19,806 nucleotides of DNA from Clostridia bacterium (GTDB lineage Bacteria > Bacillota > Clostridia > Oscillospirales > Acutalibacteraceae): the NCBI GenBank assembly GCA_900766945.1, contig CAAFXD010000299.1:1-19806 (forward strand), read 5' to 3'. Position 1 is the first letter of the stretch, and every line of letters begins with the position of its first letter. The notes beneath the pieces were generated by a model. It was not told where the DNA came from, made no database searches, and was given only the letters and a program-made list of their open reading frames with translations. Positions 16,242-19,806 of the stretch are shown piece by piece. A program made the position numbers and the translations under genes.

Positions 16242-17123
16242 TCACCTCAAATCGGCTTTGTTTACATAGCCCGTGACATGGTTTGCCATCGGCGTTTTAC
16301 CGGCGCGCTCGGGGGAAGAGGTAATGCGGTATCTGCCGTTTATCTCTTTGCCGTCATAAATATAAAATGTGCCCGATTTTCGTGCCGCCGCCGCTTTTGC
16401 CGTTGCCGAAATATACAACGGCGTATTGTGGAGTGTGACCATCATTTTCGGGGAAAACGGCGCGGCAGGTGCACTCGGTGCGGTTGGCGCGCCCGTCTTT
16501 TTGTACCCGTTTAAGCCGTTGACCTGCATAATATGCGGATAGTCTTTATAGGCATAGTCGCAATCCACTTTGCCCTTGATGCCGTCCACCGTGCCGCTTG
16601 ACGTGTACTGCCAAAGCCCGTACGCGCGCGGGAAGGTTGTGTTTTCCGTCCAATGGGCAAGCCAAATATCATATTTCTTGAAAATGTCTTCACGCAGTTT
16701 GCTGTTGAGCCACGAAAGATTCATATACACGCACACATAGTACCCCGCGTTTTCCAATGTTTCACAAAACGCGGTGACCATATCGGAGATTTCGTCTTTG
16801 GACAACGCCTTTTGCACATCGTCCTCCACATCGTAGCAAATCGGAAACGCAAATGTTTTCCCCTTGATAAGCGAAAGGCAATAGGCGGCTTCTTCTTTCG
16901 CCTGCTGTACCGTTTTTGCGTAGCTGTAATGATACGCGCCGACATAGACACCCGCTGCTTTGGCGTTTTTGTAGTTTTGTTCAAAGGTTTCGTCCGCCTG
17001 CCCCGGAAAGCGCCCGTAGCCCGCGCGCAGCATGGCAAACTGCACGCCGTCGTTTTTCACCTTTTGCCAATCAATATTGCCCTGCCATTTGGACACATCA
17101 ATCCCTGTGTATATTTTTTCCAT
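16242..17123 (-). CDS. GH25 lysozyme (phage-type endolysin, N-acetylmuramidase) with C-terminal wall-binding domain
   Basis: A 293-residue endolysin that should cleave the MurNAc-GlcNAc bond of peptidoglycan. The GH25 barrel spans about residues 4-190 and starts with GIDVSKWQG. Likely active-site acids are D9, the D98/E100 pair in CYDVED and D187 in VDCD. An Ala/Pro/Thr linker (211-222) leads to a C-terminal domain (227-293: TLHNTPLYISATA, GTFYIYDGKEINGRYRIT, VTGYVNKADL) of the SH3-like wall-binding type common on clostridial endolysins. There is no signal peptide, so export should depend on the two membrane proteins encoded downstream. An ideal AGGAGG precedes the ATG, and the gene follows the tail-like gene by 15 nt. 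Placing the endolysin before the holins is the reverse of the usual phage order. Confidence 0.93.
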   Translation of the reverse strand: MEKIYTGIDVSKWQGNIDWQKVKNDGVQFAMLRAGYGRFPGQADETFEQNYKNAKAAGVYVGAYHYSYAKTVQQAKEEAAYCLSLIKGKTFAFPICYDVEDDVQKALSKDEISDMVTAFCETLENAGYYVCVYMNLSWLNSKLREDIFKKYDIWLAHWTENTTFPRAYGLWQYTSSGTVDGIKGKVDCDYAYKDYPHIMQVNGLNGYKKTGAPTAPSAPAAPFSPKMMVTLHNTPLYISATAKAAAARKSGTFYIYDGKEINGRYRITSSPERAGKTPMANHVTGYVNKADLR

Positions 17124-17138
17124 AAAAAATTCCTCCTG

Positions 17139-18767
17139 TTACAGTTTATTCTCAATAGCAGTCAGTCTTGCCTGTAAATCGCACATTGCCGCGGAAATAT
17201 CCGCCTTGCAGGAAAGACGTGCGCACACCGTTGGCGGTGAAACATAGGCTTTAAAGTTCCCCGCGGGCAACACAACCGCCGTGGTCGGAAAGGCTTCGGT
17301 ACGCGCGTCGGCAGCATACACGATTTCAATCGGTGTTTCGGCAATCTGCGCAGAAAAATCGGCAGGCGCCGCTTCGCTCAGCACACAGACGGTGCCGTCC
17401 GCAAGCCCGAAAAATATGCCTTGTGTCACGCCGTTTTCGGCAACATACTCTTTATATGCCGCGTCGCCCATAACATCGTACGCCATCACCGGGTATTGCG
17501 CGCAAAGCCCGTTTGCCGCACCGCAAATGCGTGAAACACTGTCGGCAGACAGGGAAAACAAATAGCGGTATGCCGTTTTTTCGCCGTCCTGCACGCAAAG
17601 CGGAGTTTCCGAAGAAAGACACGAACTGTCTAAGGCAACCTTTGCCGTACGGCGGGTCAGCGTACCGCTGACAAAATCGAAGCTGTCGGCATACGCCGCC
17701 GAAACCGCATACAGCGGTGTATCAAAATGCTGTTGTAAGGTGATGCTGTTTGAAAGTTCTGTAACAGTCAGCCCCTGCCAATCTGTCTGCAAAACACTTT
17801 GATAGGCCTGTTCGGAGTGGTACACCGAGGTGGCGCGCAAGGTTGCCACACCGTCCGCGCCCGTGGTAAACTCCAAATATTTTCGGTTACTGCCCGGCGA
17901 GGTACGGTGGCAAAAATACAAGGCCGTACCGTTTAAAACCAGCGCGGCAAAGCAATAGGTCGACAAAGCATCACTCGGTCTCGACAAAACATAGGTCGTA
18001 TTCGGCTTTAACGAGAGCGCCAGATTGGTGTAATTGGCCTCTGCCGGCGGAAATACGGTATATTTTTCGGGAGAGAGCAGCCACGCAATTTCATTTTGAC
18101 CGATAGTAACTTTGACATCGGAGACACCGGTTACGGAGCAATCCTCCGCCGTTACCGTGAGTGCGGTCACAGCGGCGCTTTGCTTTGCGCCGCCGAGTGA
18201 CGCTTCACCGCGCAGGTCAAAGGTCATTTCGAGTGGTAAGCCGTATAATTCCGCTTGCATTTTGGCGGCGATTTCGGTGCGGTCGGTGTCGGTTAACACA
18301 TATGCGTCGCCTTTATCGCCCTTTTCGCCTTTAAAGGTGTTTTGCCGAATGGCTTCTAAAAGCTGATTCACGGAAAAGGCGTGGTTTTCGTCAATCAAGC
18401 GGTCGGTATTTTCCAAGGCGGAAAAATACAGCCGCACGGTTTTTGCTTTGATGACCTGCTCGGTTTTGCCGTTTTCGGCAATCTGAACGATATGGAACAC
18501 ACAAAGGGCGGTCATTTGCGAAGTGATTTCCACAGGCAAATCCACCGTAATTTGTCTGTTTTCGTCCGGGGTTAAGTACGCCGTGCGTGCCGTGCCCGAA
18601 ACGGTGACAAATTCTACATAATAGCGGTATTCGGGCAAAACAAGACTTTCTTCGAGTGTAAACACAAGCGCCGTGGCGTTGTGCTCATACATTTTACCCG
18701 CCGAGAGGGTTTCCTCGGGTGTGTCGGTGGCGGCGGTCACGGCGATTTGTAAAAGATTCTGTTTCAT
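17139..18767 (-). CDS. Phage tail/baseplate (BppU-like) protein with collagen-like segment
   Basis: A 542-residue protein. Residues 1-118 are beta-rich and look like the N-terminal domain of phage baseplate upper protein BppU (ALVFTLEES, YRYYVEFVT, VIKAKTVRLYFS). A helix (120-145) and a short collagen-like segment GEKGDKGDA (147-155) follow, then the YVLTDTDRTEIA motif often seen after such repeats in clostridial phage tail proteins. Residues 180-515 are beta-rich with no family I recognise and could carry receptor- or glycan-binding modules. The last 24 residues are heptad-like and may trimerise. The start overlaps the regulator's stop (ATGA) with GGAGGG upstream. No other tail gene is present, so its role here is open: receptor-binding part for a particle encoded elsewhere, surface-binding partner of the lysin, or relic. 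Confidence 0.75.
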   Translation of the reverse strand: MKQNLLQIAVTAATDTPEETLSAGKMYEHNATALVFTLEESLVLPEYRYYVEFVTVSGTARTAYLTPDENRQITVDLPVEITSQMTALCVFHIVQIAENGKTEQVIKAKTVRLYFSALENTDRLIDENHAFSVNQLLEAIRQNTFKGEKGDKGDAYVLTDTDRTEIAAKMQAELYGLPLEMTFDLRGEASLGGAKQSAAVTALTVTAEDCSVTGVSDVKVTIGQNEIAWLLSPEKYTVFPPAEANYTNLALSLKPNTTYVLSRPSDALSTYCFAALVLNGTALYFCHRTSPGSNRKYLEFTTGADGVATLRATSVYHSEQAYQSVLQTDWQGLTVTELSNSITLQQHFDTPLYAVSAAYADSFDFVSGTLTRRTAKVALDSSCLSSETPLCVQDGEKTAYRYLFSLSADSVSRICGAANGLCAQYPVMAYDVMGDAAYKEYVAENGVTQGIFFGLADGTVCVLSEAAPADFSAQIAETPIEIVYAADARTEAFPTTAVVLPAGNFKAYVSPPTVCARLSCKADISAAMCDLQARLTAIENKL

Positions 18768-19174
18768 TGGTTCCCTCCGTATTGTTGTAAAGTTTGGTGA
18801 AAGGGTTTTGCGGGATTGACGAGGCTGAAATCCATTAAAAACGGATAGCGGAGAACCGCGCGCAGTTTAGAGTCCGCTTTTTGGGACAGTGCATAGACGC
18901 GCTGGCGCGAAATCCCGCAGGTGCGCGCCGCCTGTGAGACGGAAACGCCCTCGATAAACAGCAGGGTTGCAATGCACCGTTCCTCGTCGCTCAACTCGTT
19001 TTCGAGTGCGTGCCGTACCAACCGCCGCAAGGTATCCGTTTTGCGCTGTACCACATATTTTGCCGCCGCACCGCGCTTGAAATCCGCGGCTGTCAAGGGT
19101 TCAAAGCATTCGGACAAATACACATAATCCTCCCCCGACAGCAAAATCGGTGTGTCGGGCATTTGTAAATTCAT
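18764..19174 (-). CDS. Sigma-70 region 4-type HTH regulator, Xpf/ArpU-like
   Basis: A 136-residue protein whose residues 61-108 (LSDEERCIATLLFIEGVSVSQAARTCGISRQRVYALSQKADSKLR) form a sigma region 4 helix-turn-helix. Nothing resembling regions 1-3 precedes it, only about 60 residues including a basic stretch. Proteins of this shape act as late-gene activators in PBSX-like and other Gram-positive phages (Xpf, ArpU), so it may activate its own operon or a target elsewhere. It is the first gene of the cassette, behind a consensus promoter, a LexA-like operator and a leader hairpin. AAAGGAG lies 6 nt before the ATG, and the stop overlaps the next start (ATGA). It lacks the core-binding regions of a full sigma factor. 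Confidence 0.8.
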   Translation of the reverse strand: MNLQMPDTPILLSGEDYVYLSECFEPLTAADFKRGAAAKYVVQRKTDTLRRLVRHALENELSDEERCIATLLFIEGVSVSQAARTCGISRQRVYALSQKADSKLRAVLRYPFLMDFSLVNPAKPFHQTLQQYGGNQ

Positions 19175-19194
19175 AGCATTCTCCTTTCGTTTGT

Positions 19195-19243
19195 AAAAGA
19201 AAACAACACCTATGTGCAGACCGTAATCTGCAATAGGTGTTGT
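19195..19243 (-). terminator. Strong hairpin plus U-tract between the promoter and the regulator gene
   Basis: The arms ACAACACCTAT (19203-19213) and ATAGGTGTTGT (19233-19243) are perfectly complementary. After one bulged base at 19214, TGCAGA pairs with TCTGCA around a 6-nt loop, giving a 17-bp stem. On the minus strand it is followed by TTTCTTTT, the form of an intrinsic terminator. It lies downstream of the cassette promoter and about 20 nt before the regulator start, so it could end clpC transcripts, attenuate the cassette, or define a short RNA of about 70 nt. Confidence 0.8.
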
Positions 19244-19246
19244 AAT

Positions 19247-19260
19247 CGAACATTCGTTCG
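19247..19260 (-). promoter_or_regulatory. LexA (SOS) box
   Basis: CGAACGAATGTTCG on the minus strand is palindromic in its arms (CGAAC-N4-GTTCG). It matches the Gram-positive LexA consensus CGAACRNRYGTTYC at 13 of 14 positions. It lies at about +7 to +20 relative to the predicted transcription start, where bound LexA would block transcription until DNA damage. Confidence 0.75.
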
Positions 19261-19262
19261 CC

Positions 19263-19324
19263 TTGCACGATTTATTATAGGGATTTTTACAAATTTGTCA
19301 AGGGGGAAATTCTGTTTCGTGCAA
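19263..19324. repeat. 8-bp inverted repeat flanking the lysis-cassette promoter
   Basis: TTGCACGA at 19263-19270 and its exact complement TCGTGCAA at 19317-19324 bracket the promoter, with centres 54 bp apart (about five helical turns). One arm covers the predicted transcription start and the other sits upstream of the -35. This could be a paired operator, or chance. Confidence 0.4.
19274..19301 (-). promoter_or_regulatory. Consensus sigma-A promoter of the lysis cassette
   Basis: On the minus strand a perfect -35 TTGACA (19301-19296), a 16-nt spacer and a perfect -10 TATAAT (19279-19274) predict a start near 19267. Both hexamers are exact consensus, so the promoter would be strong when not repressed, which suits tight control by the overlapping LexA-type operator. 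Confidence 0.88.
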
Positions 19325-19327
19325 AGT

Positions 19328-19806
19328 TTATTCGGTTATAGAGCCGGTGTCGGCGGGCTGTTCGGCAGGCTGTTCAAGGAACACGAATGTGTCACCGTCT
19401 ACCGTGCAAAGATACTGTTTATTCGCCTGTACATTGCCTTTGAGCATTTCTTCGGACAGTGCGTCCTCGATTTTGCTTTGAATGGCGCGTTTCAACGGGC
19501 GCGCACCGTAGACCTCGTCAAAGCCCGCGTCGGCGATTTTATCAACCGCTTCGTCGGAAAAATCGACGGTAATATCGAGCGATGCCGTGCGCTGTTTGAG
19601 GTTGTCGAGCAAGCGTTTTGCGATTTCGCGGATTTCTTGCTTTTGCAAGCGTTTAAACACGATAATGTCATCGACACGGTTTAAGAATTCGGGGCGGAAG
19701 GTATTTTTCAGTTCGCCCATCACCGCATCTTTGATTTTTTCATCGTTTTGTTCGCGTTCCTCGGCACTGTCCGCAAAGCCGAATGCGGCTTGTTTTGCGG
19801 TAATCA
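19328..19806 (-). CDS. clpC: ATP-dependent Clp protease ATP-binding subunit ClpC, C-terminal part (5' end outside window)
   Basis: About 158 C-terminal residues of a class I Clp/Hsp100 ATPase, the hexameric unfoldase that feeds ClpP. The open frame runs to the window edge, so the start is missing. Visible are a GFADS segment after the second Walker region, LKNTFRPEFLNRVDDIIVF (conserved end of the second AAA+ module with the arginine-containing sensor region), and the C-terminal D2-small domain ending in GFDEVYGARPLKRAIQSKIEDALSEE. A 40-residue tail rich in Glu, Gln and Pro ends the protein. ClpC fits better than ClpB, because the KDAVMGELKNTF spacing and tail are ClpC-like, but ClpE or ClpB cannot be excluded from the C terminus alone. 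No terminator lies directly after the stop; the nearest is the hairpin at 19203-19243. Confidence 0.88.
   Translation of the reverse strand, partial: ITAKQAAFGFADSAEEREQNDEKIKDAVMGELKNTFRPEFLNRVDDIIVFKRLQKQEIREIAKRLLDNLKQRTASLDITVDFSDEAVDKIADAGFDEVYGARPLKRAIQSKIEDALSEEMLKGNVQANKQYLCTVDGDTFVFLEQPAEQPADTGSITE

Noticed and set aside
15741..16514. A 257-codon open frame on the plus strand across the holin, XhlA-like and lysozyme genes
   Set aside because: It is antisense to three genes that have strong ribosome binding sites and recognised families, and its translation shows no domain.
19289..19298. Palindrome ACAAATTTGT overlapping the -35 element
   Set aside because: A 10-bp palindrome is expected by chance at this frequency in AT-rich intergenic DNA, and no second copy is present.
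15664..19301. Interpretation as the end of a complete prophage
   Set aside because: Host genes flank both sides within about 150 bp. No integrase, packaging, capsid or tail-assembly gene is present, and I found no direct repeats that could be attachment sites.
1..19806. tRNA, rRNA, CRISPR arrays, insertion sequences, riboswitches
   Set aside because: No cloverleaf, rRNA segment, spaced repeat array, transposase or recognisable riboswitch was seen on either strand. Intergenic space totals only a few hundred bases.

Overview
The window looks like chromosomal DNA from a low-to-mid GC member of the Bacillota, probably a gut-type Clostridia (Oscillospirales-like). The basis is a ClpC-type Clp ATPase, strong AGGAGG-type ribosome binding sites, consensus sigma-A promoters, a Gram-positive LexA box and a GH25 lysozyme; no taxon can be read directly. 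Every gene I accept is on the minus strand, so transcription runs from position 19806 towards 1. Bases 1-17 are an exact Illumina TruSeq adapter remnant. The left edge is therefore a contig end, and the last gene there is cut.

Region 1 (19806-19328): the 3' end of a clpC-like gene, covering the end of the second AAA+ domain and its C-terminal domain.

Region 2 (about 19324-15664): a compact five-gene unit with its own control elements. A near-perfect sigma-A promoter is followed by a LexA-type operator just downstream of the predicted start of transcription. Next comes a strong terminator-like hairpin in the leader, then: a sigma-region-4-type regulator; a phage-tail (BppU-like) protein of 542 residues with a collagen-like segment; a GH25 endolysin; an XhlA-like membrane protein; and a small holin. 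An intrinsic terminator closes the unit. No integrase, capsid, portal, terminase or tail-assembly gene is present, and the host genes lie within about 150 bp on each side. I read it as a stand-alone, DNA-damage-inducible lysis cassette derived from a phage. This is the most interesting system in the window.

Region 3 (15600-1): an exopolysaccharide/capsule operon of at least 14 genes from one good sigma-A promoter. In order: the initiating phosphoglycosyl transferase; an HpcH/HpaI-type aldolase and a 2-hydroxyacid dehydrogenase, translationally coupled; a GT4 glycosyltransferase; a TviB-like UDP-GlcNAc dehydrogenase and a TviC/WbpP-like 4-epimerase (together predicted to make UDP-GalNAcA); two GT2 and three GT4 glycosyltransferases, the last two being paralogues with a conserved cysteine cluster; three tandem EpsG-family polymerase-like proteins of exactly 350 residues each; and a truncated glycosyltransferase. 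Many genes overlap by 1-4 nt (TAATG, ATGA, TTGA), so this is one tightly coupled unit. No flippase, chain-length regulator or ligase is seen; these may lie beyond the truncated end.

No tRNA, rRNA, CRISPR array, insertion sequence or attachment-site repeat was recognised. No gene-free stretch exceeds about 155 bp.
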